Shown one piece after another: positions 26,498 through 35,036 of a DNA stretch of 64,000 nucleotides (positions within the stretch are counted from its first letter, which is position 1; each line of letters begins with the position of its first letter). Under the pieces are notes generated by a model. The model saw only the letters and a list, made by a program, of their open reading frames with translations. It was not told the origin of the DNA and did not search any database. The stretch comes from Rhodoblastus sp963713695. GTDB taxonomy: Bacteria > Pseudomonadota > Alphaproteobacteria > Rhizobiales > Beijerinckiaceae. Made by a program: the position numbers and the translations under genes. The stretch is from NCBI GenBank assembly GCA_963713695.1, contig CAVQMU010000005.1, positions 310,001 to 374,000 of the forward strand, given 5' to 3'.

Positions 26498-29224
26498 ATG
26501 GCCTCTCTCGACAGTTTCAAATGCCGCAAGACCCTCAAGGTCGGCGCCAAGACCTATCATTATTTCTCGCTCAAGGCGGCGGAGAAGAACGGTCTCAAGG
26601 GCATTTCGCAATTGCCCTATTCGATGAAGGTGCTTCTCGAAAATCTGCTGCGCCATGAGGATGGCCGCTCCGTCACGCGCGACGACATCCTGGGCGTCGC
26701 CGAATGGCTGGAGAACAAGGGCACGGTCGAGAGGGAAATCGCCTTCCGCCCGGCGCGCGTGCTGATGCAGGATTTCACCGGCGTTCCCGCAGTGGTCGAT
26801 CTCGCCGCCATGCGCGACGGCATCACCTCGCTCGGCGGCGATCCCGAGAAGATCAATCCGCTGGTTCCCGTCGATCTCGTCATCGACCATTCGGTGATCG
26901 TCGACGCCTTCGGCAGCAAAAGCGCGCTCAAGACCAATGTCGATCTCGAATATGCGCGCAACGGCGAGCGCTACACATTTCTGAAATGGGGCCAGGACGC
27001 GCTCGACAATTTCTCCGTCGTGCCGCCGGGCACCGGCATCTGCCACCAGGTCAATCTCGAATATCTCGCGCAGACCGTCTGGACGAAGAAGGAAAAATAC
27101 CAGCCGAGCCGCGGCAAGGCGGTGACTGTCGAAGTCGCCTATCCCGATACGCTCGTCGGCACCGATTCGCACACGACCATGGTCAATGGCCTGTCGGTGC
27201 TCGGCTGGGGCGTCGGCGGCATCGAGGCGGAAGCCGCCATGCTCGGCCAGCCGCAGTCGATGCTGCTGCCGGAAGTCGTCGGCTTCAAGCTGACCGGCAA
27301 GATGAAGGAGGGGGTCACCGCCACCGACGTGGTGCTGACGGTGACCCAGATGTTGCGCAAGAAAGGCGTGGTCGGCAAATTCGTCGAATTTTTCGGGCCC
27401 GGCCTCGATGCGCTGACGCTCGCCGACCGCGCGACCATCGCCAACATGGGTCCGGAATATGGCGCGACCTGCGGCTTCTTCCCCATCGACGGGGAAACCA
27501 TCGACTATCTCGACAAGACCGGCCGCAAGAAAGCCCGCGTCGAACTGGTCGAAAAATATGCCCGGGCGCAGGGCCTCTTCCGGACCCGCGCCGCGCCGGA
27601 GCCCGTCTTCAGCGACACGGTCGAACTCGATCTCTCCACCGTCGTTCCCTCGCTCGCCGGCCCAAAACGTCCGGAAGGCCGCATAGCCCTCGAATCCGTA
27701 GCGGCCGGTTTCGCGGCCGCGATGGAGAGCGAATACAAGAAGATCGCGCAGATCGGCGAACGCTATAAGGTCGAAGGCGAAAAATTCGACCTGGGACAGG
27801 GCGATGTCGTCATCGCCGCGATCACCTCCTGCACCAATACGTCGAACCCGAGCGTGCTGATCGGCGCGGGCCTGCTCGCGCGCAACGCCGTCGCCGCGGG
27901 TCTGACGGTCGCGCCCTGGGTGAAGACCTCGCTCGCGCCGGGTTCGCAGGTCGTCGCCGAATATCTGAAAAAAGCCGGCCTGCAGAAATCGCTCGACAAA
28001 CTCGGCTTCAACCTCGTCGGCTTCGGCTGCACGACCTGCATCGGCAATTCCGGTCCGCTGCCCGAGAAAATCTCAAAGTCGATCAACGCCAATGGCGTGG
28101 TCGCGGCCGCCGTCCTCTCCGGCAACCGCAATTTCGAGGGACGCGTGTCGCCTGACGTGCAGGCGAATTATCTGGCCTCGCCGCCGCTGGTCGTCGCCTA
28201 TGCGCTAGCCGGCTCCGTGCAAAAGGACCTCACGAAAGAGCCGCTTGGACATGACAAGAAGGGCGCGCCCGTCTTCCTGCGCGAGATCTGGCCGACTTCG
28301 AAGGAAATCCAGGAGTTCATCCGCAAGAACGTCACCAAGACGCTGTTCAAGGCGAAATATGCCGACGTCTTCAAGGGCGACGCGCATTGGCGCAAGGTGA
28401 AGACGCCGCAGAGCCAGACCTACGCCTGGAACAACAAATCGACCTATGTCCAGAACCCGCCCTATTTCAAGGGCATGACCATGGATCCGCCTGATGTCGC
28501 GGACATTCTGGGCGCGCGGGTGCTGGCGCTGTTCGGCGACAAGATCACCACCGACCATATTTCCCCGGCCGGTTCGATCAAGGCGGCGTCCCCCGCCGGC
28601 AAATATCTCATCGCCAACAAGGTGAAGCCCGCCGACTTCAACCAGTACGGCACGCGCCGCGGCAATCACGAGGTGATGATGCGCGGCACTTTCGCCAATA
28701 TCCGCATCAAGAACTTCATGCTCGCCGACGCCGACGGCAATGCGCCGGAAGGCGGCAATACGAAATTCTTCCCCGGCGGCGAGGTCATGGCCATTTTTGA
28801 CGCGGCGATGAAATACCAGAAGACCAGGACCCCGCTGGTGGTCTTCGCCGGCATCGAATATGGCAATGGCTCGTCGCGCGACTGGGCCGCGAAGGGAACG
28901 AACCTGCTCGGCGTGCGCGCCGTCATCGCCCAGAGCTTTGAGCGCATCCACCGCTCGAACCTGGTGGGCATGGGGATCCTGCCGCTGACGTTCGAGGACG
29001 GCGTGAGCTGGAAGAGCCTAGGCCTCAAGGGCGACGAACTCGTGTCGATCAAGGGCCTTGGTGAACTGGCGCCGCGGCAAAAACTTGAGGTGGAGATCGC
29101 CTATGCGGACGGCACGGCGAAGACTGTGGCGGTGAATTCGCGCATCCAGACGGCGGACGAGATCGAGTATTACAGGAACGGCGGCATCCTGCATTACGTG
29201 CTGCGGCAGCTGGCGGCGGCGTGA
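26498..29224 (+). CDS. acnA: Aconitate hydratase A
   Basis: Citrate-isocitrate isomerase of the TCA cycle, [4Fe-4S] enzyme of the IRP/AcnA group. The 908-residue protein has DSHTTMVNGLSVLGWGVGG, the cluster ligands in SCTNTSNPSVLIGA and GFGCTTCIGNSGPLP, and the swivel-domain GIEYGNGSSRDWAAKGT. Full length and intact. acnA divergent from ccmA is a common Hyphomicrobiales arrangement. The AT-richer stretch at 26420-26455 (TTGTGT ... TATCTATAAG) may hold its promoter. A second, B-type aconitase lies 5.3 kb upstream. Confidence 0.97.
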   Translation: MASLDSFKCRKTLKVGAKTYHYFSLKAAEKNGLKGISQLPYSMKVLLENLLRHEDGRSVTRDDILGVAEWLENKGTVEREIAFRPARVLMQDFTGVPAVVDLAAMRDGITSLGGDPEKINPLVPVDLVIDHSVIVDAFGSKSALKTNVDLEYARNGERYTFLKWGQDALDNFSVVPPGTGICHQVNLEYLAQTVWTKKEKYQPSRGKAVTVEVAYPDTLVGTDSHTTMVNGLSVLGWGVGGIEAEAAMLGQPQSMLLPEVVGFKLTGKMKEGVTATDVVLTVTQMLRKKGVVGKFVEFFGPGLDALTLADRATIANMGPEYGATCGFFPIDGETIDYLDKTGRKKARVELVEKYARAQGLFRTRAAPEPVFSDTVELDLSTVVPSLAGPKRPEGRIALESVAAGFAAAMESEYKKIAQIGERYKVEGEKFDLGQGDVVIAAITSCTNTSNPSVLIGAGLLARNAVAAGLTVAPWVKTSLAPGSQVVAEYLKKAGLQKSLDKLGFNLVGFGCTTCIGNSGPLPEKISKSINANGVVAAAVLSGNRNFEGRVSPDVQANYLASPPLVVAYALAGSVQKDLTKEPLGHDKKGAPVFLREIWPTSKEIQEFIRKNVTKTLFKAKYADVFKGDAHWRKVKTPQSQTYAWNNKSTYVQNPPYFKGMTMDPPDVADILGARVLALFGDKITTDHISPAGSIKAASPAGKYLIANKVKPADFNQYGTRRGNHEVMMRGTFANIRIKNFMLADADGNAPEGGNTKFFPGGEVMAIFDAAMKYQKTRTPLVVFAGIEYGNGSSRDWAAKGTNLLGVRAVIAQSFERIHRSNLVGMGILPLTFEDGVSWKSLGLKGDELVSIKGLGELAPRQKLEVEIAYADGTAKTVAVNSRIQTADEIEYYRNGGILHYVLRQLAAA

Positions 29225-29250
29225 GGGGTTTGCGCCTTGCTTGAACGCGG

Positions 29251-29279
29251 AAGCCGCCGGAGCGATCCGGCGGCTTTTT
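29251..29279 (+). terminator. Intrinsic terminator after acnA
   Basis: AAGCCGCCGG / CCGGCGGCTT stem with a short loop (AGCGAT), followed by TTTTTCG, 27 bases past the acnA stop. Confidence 0.85.
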
Positions 29280-29358
29280 CGTTTTGGGGATGCTTGGGAC
29301 ACGACGTGTCTCAGGGCAGCCAATTAAGTTCCTTAAGGGGGCTTATCCGACAACAAAA

Positions 29359-30069
29359 TTACGTAGCCGTGTGGCGAAACGCGGATTTGATGGCCATTAC
29401 CTGGGTCAAGGGTCTCGCCGGGGCCAGCTTCCGCAATTTTGGCTGCGTCCTGCGGTAATTCGTCAACTCGACGGAAAAAAGACGACCTTGCTGATAACAA
29501 GCAATCGTTGGAAATGGCGGCTTTTTTCGGTTCGGGTCAACCTTGTTTTCGAGAAGATTTTCGCGAACAAACCGTCCGAATGCGAAAATTGCCAAAGGGC
29601 CGCCATAGTCACGCCAGTCCACTGATTTGCCGTGTAGGCCGCTCGTGTCGAGCGAGATAAAATTCCCGATTGCGAACACACGATCTTTGCAATCGTTATC
29701 AATCGACCAGACGGGAGAGAGCATCGAATGACTGAAAGCATTCCGCAGCATCCGGCTGATTTGATAGGCTGAAACAATGTCCTGATTAACGTGATTTTTC
29801 GTGTTTGGAAAACATCCAACGAGTACGTCTCGAATAGCGGCGGCCATAATAAAGGTTGCCGTCATTTCAAGCTGCGGGGCGGCGAGTTCCGCTTGATCGA
29901 CCCGGAGCCCGAAGTCTTCGTATGAGACGCGATGCTTGCCGAAGGTCCATTCGACCGGAACGTCAAGGGTCTGCAAATTATTTGCCACGGCGAGGTTCAC
30001 CGTGCAGGCCAAGCGAAATTGGTGTTCGGCGAGCATGAGCTTTTTGACGGGAGATTCTTGATCATCCAT
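29359..30069 (-). CDS. Hypothetical protein with a HEPN-like RxxxxH motif
   Basis: A 236-residue soluble protein that I cannot assign to a named family. Helical in the middle, it carries R109-NAFS-H114 in YQISRMLRNAFSHSMLSP, matching the R(x4-6)H signature of HEPN RNases and related domains. The N-terminal third (EWTFGKHRVSYEDFGLRV) looks like a separate beta-rich part. GC content is visibly lower than in the flanking genes, suggesting transfer. There is no obvious Shine-Dalgarno; the ATG at 30069 is the first in frame. It lies between acnA and a DUF2442/DUF4160 pair. A toxin or abortive-infection role is only a possibility raised by the motif and the neighbours. Confidence 0.7.
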   Translation of the reverse strand: MDDQESPVKKLMLAEHQFRLACTVNLAVANNLQTLDVPVEWTFGKHRVSYEDFGLRVDQAELAAPQLEMTATFIMAAAIRDVLVGCFPNTKNHVNQDIVSAYQISRMLRNAFSHSMLSPVWSIDNDCKDRVFAIGNFISLDTSGLHGKSVDWRDYGGPLAIFAFGRFVRENLLENKVDPNRKKPPFPTIACYQQGRLFSVELTNYRRTQPKLRKLAPARPLTQVMAIKSAFRHTAT

Positions 30070-30177
30070 ACGTCATCATTATGGTCGAAGATCAATAAGG
30101 CAAGGCCCGCCTTTTGACGGGCTAAGAGTTCAAGAGTTACGGTGATGGGGCGCCGTCCACCCCGTCACGGCAATCCC

Positions 30178-30426
30178 TCATTCGGCCGCGGCCCGACGCT
30201 TCGCCTGATCGCCGCGCCCCGCGAGCAATCCCGCAATCGAAATGTCTTCGTCGATTTCGTCCCAGTGCAAACCCTCGCGGCTGATTTCGACGCCAAGGCG
30301 CTGCTGCGGGGTGGCGTGCAACAGTCGCGGAAACCACGCAAGCGGGACACCCAATGTCCGCCCGTCCGACAATTCCACCCACATGCTGTTCTCATCGAAA
30401 CGCAGGGATTTAGCCGAAATGCTCAT
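30178..30426 (-). CDS. DUF2442 protein
   Basis: An 82-residue protein with the DUF2442 pattern: SLRFDENSMWVELSDGRTL, then PLAWFPRLLHATPQQR and GLHWDEIDEDISIAGLLAG. The family is small, uncharacterised and commonly found in pairs with DUF4160. Its start lies inside the end of the upstream DUF4160 gene (17-base overlap), so the two are co-expressed. Function unknown; the genomic habit of the pair resembles a toxin-antitoxin module. Confidence 0.88.
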   Translation of the reverse strand: MSISAKSLRFDENSMWVELSDGRTLGVPLAWFPRLLHATPQQRLGVEISREGLHWDEIDEDISIAGLLAGRGDQAKRRAAAE

Positions 30427-30649
30427 GCCAGGCCCTTTCGATCAATTCCGCCTTATCTTCCACGATTTTGGCTAATTCGCGCAAGGTCCGCGCATCGAAA
30501 CCATCGCTTGTTTCGAGACTGACCGGCGTGATCCAGAATTTCGCCATGCCGTCGCCCTTCCGCACGTGAACATGCGCCGGCTCGCGCGGATCGCCTTCGT
30601 TCGAATAGAAAAAGAATTTGAACCCGCCTTGGCGAAATACGACCGGCAT
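30410..30649 (-). CDS. DUF4160 protein
   Basis: A 79-residue protein opening MPVVFRQGGFKFFFYSNEGD, followed by EPAHVHVRKGDGMAKFWITP and a helical C-terminus (LRELAKIVEDKAELIERAWHEHF). This is the DUF4160 pattern with its conserved HVHV. First gene of the DUF4160-DUF2442 pair, overlapping its partner by 17 bases. No enzymatic role is established. Confidence 0.88.
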   Translation of the reverse strand: MPVVFRQGGFKFFFYSNEGDPREPAHVHVRKGDGMAKFWITPVSLETSDGFDARTLRELAKIVEDKAELIERAWHEHFG

Positions 30650-31155
30650 TCCCGACGCCCCCTTATAGCGTCAAGCATACCGTGCCTTCCAACCGGCGCA
30701 CCATCAATAAAATGCGACTCTTCGGACGTTGGAAACGCCTGTCCCTCGAATGGCCGGTTGCACAGGGCTGCCGGCCATCAAAAATCGCGCGCAGGTTGCA
30801 TAAAAAAGCGTACGCCGCGCGGGGTGAAAAAATGTGAAAAATCCTGCGATTTTACGGTTAATTCGCGCAAAACTGCGTCGATTTCCGCTCTTTTTCGCTC
30901 GATTTCACCCCGTTTTCAAGCACTCCACCGCACGGTTGTAGCCTGCGGCGGCGGCGCGGAAAACTTTCCGTCTTGCGCGCGGATCGAAAATAGCCGCAGG
31001 AAAATCGTATCATCTCAAAGAGAACGGCGCGAAAACGCCAGGCCGCGCCCATGCCTTGTTTCACGTGAAACATAACAAGAACGTTTGCCGCCCGGCGAAA
31101 TCGGCTGCACCGCGCCATTTTCACTTTCACTTTTCGGAAATGCCAGTGGCTGGCC
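30650..31155. other. 506-bp intergenic region with no convincing gene
   Basis: Frames open on both strands here, but none has a plausible start, recognisable domain or coding-like composition. The only clear signal is the ParB-site palindrome near the right end. The AT-richer stretch 30780-30860 (TGCATAAAAAAGCG, GTGAAAAAATGTGAAAAATC) could hold promoters. Confidence 0.6.
31057..31072. promoter_or_regulatory. parS (ParB-binding centromere site)
   Basis: TGTTTCACGTGAAACA, a perfect 16-bp palindrome identical to the chromosomal parS consensus. ParB loads on such sites and spreads with CTP to drive origin segregation. parS copies normally lie within the origin-proximal part of the chromosome. 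It sits in intergenic sequence downstream of yciB. Confidence 0.93.
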
Positions 31156-31803
31156 CTAGAAATGCTCCGGCTCCGCCTCGGGCTTGATCTCGTGCTTCAG
31201 GATCAACGGCGTCTGGGCGATGGCGAAGATCACCGTCAGCGGCATCACGCCAAAACTCTTGAAGCCGGTCCAGAAGTCCCAGCTTTGGGTCAAGCGGACG
31301 CCTTCGTTGAGCGCGGCCAGCACGAAGAAGAAAAAGCCCCAGCGGACCGTCAGCTTGCGCCAGCCCTCCTCGTCAAGGTGCATGACGCTGTCGAGCGCCA
31401 CCGGCAGCAGCAGCTTGTCGAAAGCCAGCCCGCCCAGCAAGGCGCCGCCGAAAAGGCAGTTCACGATGGTCGGCTTGAGCTGGATGAAGGTCTTGTCCTG
31501 GAAGACGAAGGTCAGGCCGCCGAAAAACAGCACGGCGATCGCGGTGACCACGGGCACGATGGGCAAATGTTTTGTCAGCGCCCAGGATGCGATGAGCGCC
31601 GCGACCACGGCGACCATCAGCACCGCTGTCGACGTGAGCATGCCGACTTTTTCGACCGGCAGCCCCTCCGGCAAAAAACCGGCGATCAGCCAGTGAAACA
31701 AAGCCGGCTTGGAATTGGCGAGGAAGAACAGGACCAGCGGTCCCATTTCCAGCACCAGCTTCAGCAGCGGATTGACCTTCTTGCGCTCATTGCCCGGCGT
31801 CAT
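31156..31803 (-). CDS. yciB: Inner membrane-spanning protein YciB (intracellular septation protein A)
   Basis: A polytopic inner-membrane protein of 215 residues linked to septation and envelope integrity (IspZ/YciB family). Five or more hydrophobic spans; signatures ALFHWLIAGFLP, DKTFIQLKPTIVNCLFGGAL and the C-terminal WDFWTGFKSFGVMPLT are family-typical. The ATG at 31803 (MTPGNERKK) is chosen over a longer frame because that frame would lie inside ftsY; the two genes overlap by 17 bases. Confidence 0.92.
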   Translation of the reverse strand: MTPGNERKKVNPLLKLVLEMGPLVLFFLANSKPALFHWLIAGFLPEGLPVEKVGMLTSTAVLMVAVVAALIASWALTKHLPIVPVVTAIAVLFFGGLTFVFQDKTFIQLKPTIVNCLFGGALLGGLAFDKLLLPVALDSVMHLDEEGWRKLTVRWGFFFFVLAALNEGVRLTQSWDFWTGFKSFGVMPLTVIFAIAQTPLILKHEIKPEAEPEHF

Positions 31804-32938
31804 CGATTTCCTGTCCGTCGTTTTCGCCGTCGAAACCGGCGATGGCCCGCGCGAAATCGCGGGCGGTGAAAGGCTCGAGGTCGTCGGCCTGCTCGCCGAC
31901 GCCAATGAAATGAACGGGCAGGCCGAATTTTTCGGCAATGGCCACCAGAATGCCGCCGCGCGCGGTGCCGTCGAGCTTTGTCATCGCGAGGCCGGTGACT
32001 CCGGCGACCTTGCCAAAAATCTCGACCTGGCTCAGGGCGTTCTGGCCGACCGTCGCATCGAGCACCAGCAGCACGGCGTGGGGCGCCTCCGCGTCCACCT
32101 TCTTCATGACGCGGACGATCTTTTCAAGTTCGGCCATGAGTTCGGTGCGGTTTTGCAGCCGGCCCGCCGTATCCATCAGCAGGACGTCGACATTCTGCTC
32201 CTGCGCCGCCTTGATCGCGTCGAAAGCCAGGCCCGCCGCGTCAGCGCCGGGTTCGCGCGCAATGACTGGCGCATTCATGCGACCGCCCCAGATGCGCAGC
32301 TGTTCAATGGCGGCAGCGCGAAACGTGTCGCCGGCGGCGAGCATCAGGCTTTTGCCCTCCAGGTTGAATTGCGTCGCCAGCTTGCCGATGGTCGTGGTCT
32401 TGCCAGAGCCGTTGACGCCGACGACCAGAATGACGAAGGGCTTTTTGGCGTCGTCCACTTGCAGCGGCTTCGCCACCGGCGTCAGCACCCGCTCGATCTC
32501 GTCGGCCAGGATGCGCCGCACTTCCTTGGGTTCGATCTGCTTGTCGTAGCGGCCCTTGCCAACCAGCGCGGCGATGCGCGACGCCGCGTCCACGCCGAGA
32601 TCGGCGCGCACCAGCACGTCCTCGAGGTCTTCCAGCATGTCCGCCGAAAGTTTCCGCTTCGTGAAAATTTCAGCGACGCCCTGCCCGATGGAGGACGACG
32701 AGCGCGCCAGTCCCTGCCGCAAGCGCGACCACCAGCTTGGCCTCGGCTCCTGCGGGGAAGGTTCCTGCGGAGCAGGCTCCGGCTGCGATGGCGCGGGCGG
32801 CGGCGCGGGAACCGCCTCGGAGGGCGCGGCTTCCGGCTCCGGCGTCGGCTCCCAGAATTCCGGGTCGGAATGACGGAGCTTGAACAGACGGGCCAAAACG
32901 CCGGCCTTTTCCGCCTTGTCTTTCGGATCTGCGCCCAT
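31787..32938 (-). CDS. ftsY: Signal recognition particle receptor FtsY
   Basis: Membrane-associated SRP GTPase that docks ribosome-nascent chains at the translocon. The 383-residue product has an acidic, Pro/Glu-rich A domain (about 30-70) and the NG domain with G1 GVNGSGKTTTIGKLA, G3 MDTAGRLQNR and G4 TKLDGTARGG. The ATG at 32938 (MGADPKDKAEKAG) is the family start; earlier in-frame ATGs encode non-conserved sequence. It overlaps yciB by 17 bases and is divergent from the pseudouridine synthase gene. Confidence 0.96.
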   Translation of the reverse strand: MGADPKDKAEKAGVLARLFKLRHSDPEFWEPTPEPEAAPSEAVPAPPPAPSQPEPAPQEPSPQEPRPSWWSRLRQGLARSSSSIGQGVAEIFTKRKLSADMLEDLEDVLVRADLGVDAASRIAALVGKGRYDKQIEPKEVRRILADEIERVLTPVAKPLQVDDAKKPFVILVVGVNGSGKTTTIGKLATQFNLEGKSLMLAAGDTFRAAAIEQLRIWGGRMNAPVIAREPGADAAGLAFDAIKAAQEQNVDVLLMDTAGRLQNRTELMAELEKIVRVMKKVDAEAPHAVLLVLDATVGQNALSQVEIFGKVAGVTGLAMTKLDGTARGGILVAIAEKFGLPVHFIGVGEQADDLEPFTARDFARAIAGFDGENDGQEIDDAGQ

Positions 32939-33059
32939 GCGCCAAAAACTCGCTTTCACTGAGGGCGAAGCGCCCTTCTCATAAACCCGGGTTCCTGCGA
33001 TAAGCAACCATGCCGCCGCTCGCCCGAAAACCATTCCGCCCTTCGATAGCCTGTCCCGC

Positions 33060-33839
33060 ATGACGCCGGAAGAGATTTGTGCACGCCTCATCTATCGTGA
33101 CGGGTTGATGCTGGTGCTCGACAAGCCGCCTGGCCTCGCCGTTCATCGCGGTCCCAAGGGCGGGGAGAGCTTTGAAGATTCTTTTCACGCCCTGCGTTTC
33201 GGCCTGCCGCGCGACCCCGCGCTCGCGCACCGGCTCGACAAGGACACTTCGGGTTGCCTGGTGCTTGGCCGCCACCGCAAGGCGCTCGAAAAGCTCGGCC
33301 TCCTGTTCAAGCAGGGCAAGATCGACAAGTCCTACTGGGCGGTGGTCGAGGGCGGCCCAAGGGATGATGAGGGCCTGATCGACCTGCCGCTCGGCCGGCT
33401 CGACGCCACGCGTGGCTGGTGGATGAAGGTCGACCCCAAGGGACTGCCCTCGAAGACGCGCTGGCGCGTCCGAGGGCGGGGAACGGACGCGGAGGGCGCC
33501 CCGATCTGCTGGCTGGAGCTTGAGCCCCTGACGGGCCGCACGCATCAGCTGCGCGTTCATTGCGCCGCGCTGGATTTTCCAATCTTGGGCGATCCTATCT
33601 ATGGCTCCGGCGCATCGCCTGATCGGACATTGCACCTCCACGCCCGCGCGATCGCCATTCCGCTATCGAAAAACAAGCCGCCCATTAGGGTCGAGGCCTG
33701 CATTCCCGAGCATATGCGGGAAAAACTCGGCCTTTGCGGCTGGACCGAGGCTTTGGACGAGGCGGTGCTGGCCGAGCGGCGAAGGCTGGAGAAGGCGCGG
33801 CAGAAAGAGGCCGCCGAGGCGAAAGTCGAACAGGACTGA
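33060..33839 (+). CDS. RluA-family pseudouridine synthase
   Basis: A 259-residue RNA pseudouridine synthase with the catalytic aspartate in AHRLDKDTSGCLVLGR and the C-terminal LEPLTGRTHQLRVH. There is no S4 domain at the N-terminus, so it is of the TruC/RluA short type; the target uridine (23S rRNA or tRNA) cannot be told from sequence. Divergent from ftsY and 78 bases before asd. Confidence 0.93.
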   Translation: MTPEEICARLIYRDGLMLVLDKPPGLAVHRGPKGGESFEDSFHALRFGLPRDPALAHRLDKDTSGCLVLGRHRKALEKLGLLFKQGKIDKSYWAVVEGGPRDDEGLIDLPLGRLDATRGWWMKVDPKGLPSKTRWRVRGRGTDAEGAPICWLELEPLTGRTHQLRVHCAALDFPILGDPIYGSGASPDRTLHLHARAIAIPLSKNKPPIRVEACIPEHMREKLGLCGWTEALDEAVLAERRRLEKARQKEAAEAKVEQD

Positions 33840-33916
33840 TCCCTGAGGCGCCGAAGGCGCATTGCCCAAAGCGCCTTCATGCTGTAGGCATTCGGCCTCA
33901 AATTTTGGAGAGCAGC

Positions 33917-34951
33917 ATGGGTTACAAGGTCGCTGTCGTCGGCGCCACAGGCAATGTGGGCCGCGAAATGCTGGATATTTTGGCCGAACGCCGGTTTCCG
34001 GCGGACGAGGTGGTGGCGCTCGCGTCGTCGCGCTCGATCGGCACGGAAGTCTCCTATGGCGACAAGATCCTCAAGTGCAGGCATCTCGACACCTACGACT
34101 TTTCCGATTGCGACATCGCCCTGATGTCGGCCGGCGGAACGATTTCCAAGGAATGGTCGCCGCGCATAGCCGCAAAAAATTGCGTCGTGATCGATAATTC
34201 CTCGGCCTGGCGCTATGATTCCGACGTTCCGCTTGTCGTGCCGGAAGTCAACGCCGACGCTCTGAAGGATTTCCGCAAGCGAAACATCATCGCCAATCCG
34301 AACTGCTCGACGGCCCAGCTGGTCGTGGCGCTGAAGCCGCTGCACGATCATTTCGGCATCAAGCGCGTGGTCGTTTCGACATACCAGTCGGTCTCCGGCG
34401 CCGGCAAGGAAGGCATGGACGAGCTTTTCGCCCAGACCCGCGCGGTTTTCGTCTCCGATCAGGTCGAGAGCAAGAAATTCCCCAAGCGCATCGCCTTCAA
34501 TCTCATCCCGCATATCGACGTCTTCATGGAAGACGGCTTTACCAAGGAAGAGTGGAAGATGATGGCCGAGACCAAGAAAATTCTCGACCCGAAGATCAAG
34601 CTGACCGCGACCTGCGTCCGCGTTCCCGTGTTCATCTCGCATTCCGAGAGCGTCAACATCGAATGCGAAAAGCCTGTTACCGCCGACGAAGCGCGGGCGA
34701 TCCTGCGGGAGGCGCCGGGCATTCTGGTGATCGACAAGCACGAGCCCGGCGGCTACATCACGCCGCATGAGGCGGCGGGCGAGGACGCGACCTATATTTC
34801 CCGCATCCGCGAGGACGCGACCGTCGAAAACGGCCTCGCCTTCTGGTGCGTCGCCGACAACCTCCGCAAGGGCGCTGCGCTCAACGCCGTGCAGATCGCC
34901 GAAGCGCTGATCAATCGCAAGCTTTTGACGCCGAAGCAAAAGGCGGCGTGA
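33917..34951 (+). CDS. asd: Aspartate-semialdehyde dehydrogenase
   Basis: NADPH-dependent reduction of aspartyl phosphate, the branch point to lysine/diaminopimelate, threonine and methionine. The 344-residue protein begins with the Rossmann loop VVGATGNVGREML; the catalytic cysteine is C130 in IIANPNCSTAQLVVALKP. An AGGAG-like GGAGAG lies just upstream of the ATG at 33917, which decides against longer in-frame starts. Intact and full length. Confidence 0.96.
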   Translation: MGYKVAVVGATGNVGREMLDILAERRFPADEVVALASSRSIGTEVSYGDKILKCRHLDTYDFSDCDIALMSAGGTISKEWSPRIAAKNCVVIDNSSAWRYDSDVPLVVPEVNADALKDFRKRNIIANPNCSTAQLVVALKPLHDHFGIKRVVVSTYQSVSGAGKEGMDELFAQTRAVFVSDQVESKKFPKRIAFNLIPHIDVFMEDGFTKEEWKMMAETKKILDPKIKLTATCVRVPVFISHSESVNIECEKPVTADEARAILREAPGILVIDKHEPGGYITPHEAAGEDATYISRIREDATVENGLAFWCVADNLRKGAALNAVQIAEALINRKLLTPKQKAA

Positions 34952-35036
34952 AGCCTCGAGCGTCGAGGAGGCCCGGCGCTTTTGTTTCAAGCCTGTCCAG
35001 AAGCAGCCGGGTCCAACACGCGCTATTCCGAAGCAA

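Noticed and set aside
30566..31130. Open frames on both strands between DUF4160 and yciB
   Set aside because: No start context, no domain, arginine-rich composition typical of random GC-rich frames, and one frame overlaps DUF4160 antisense.
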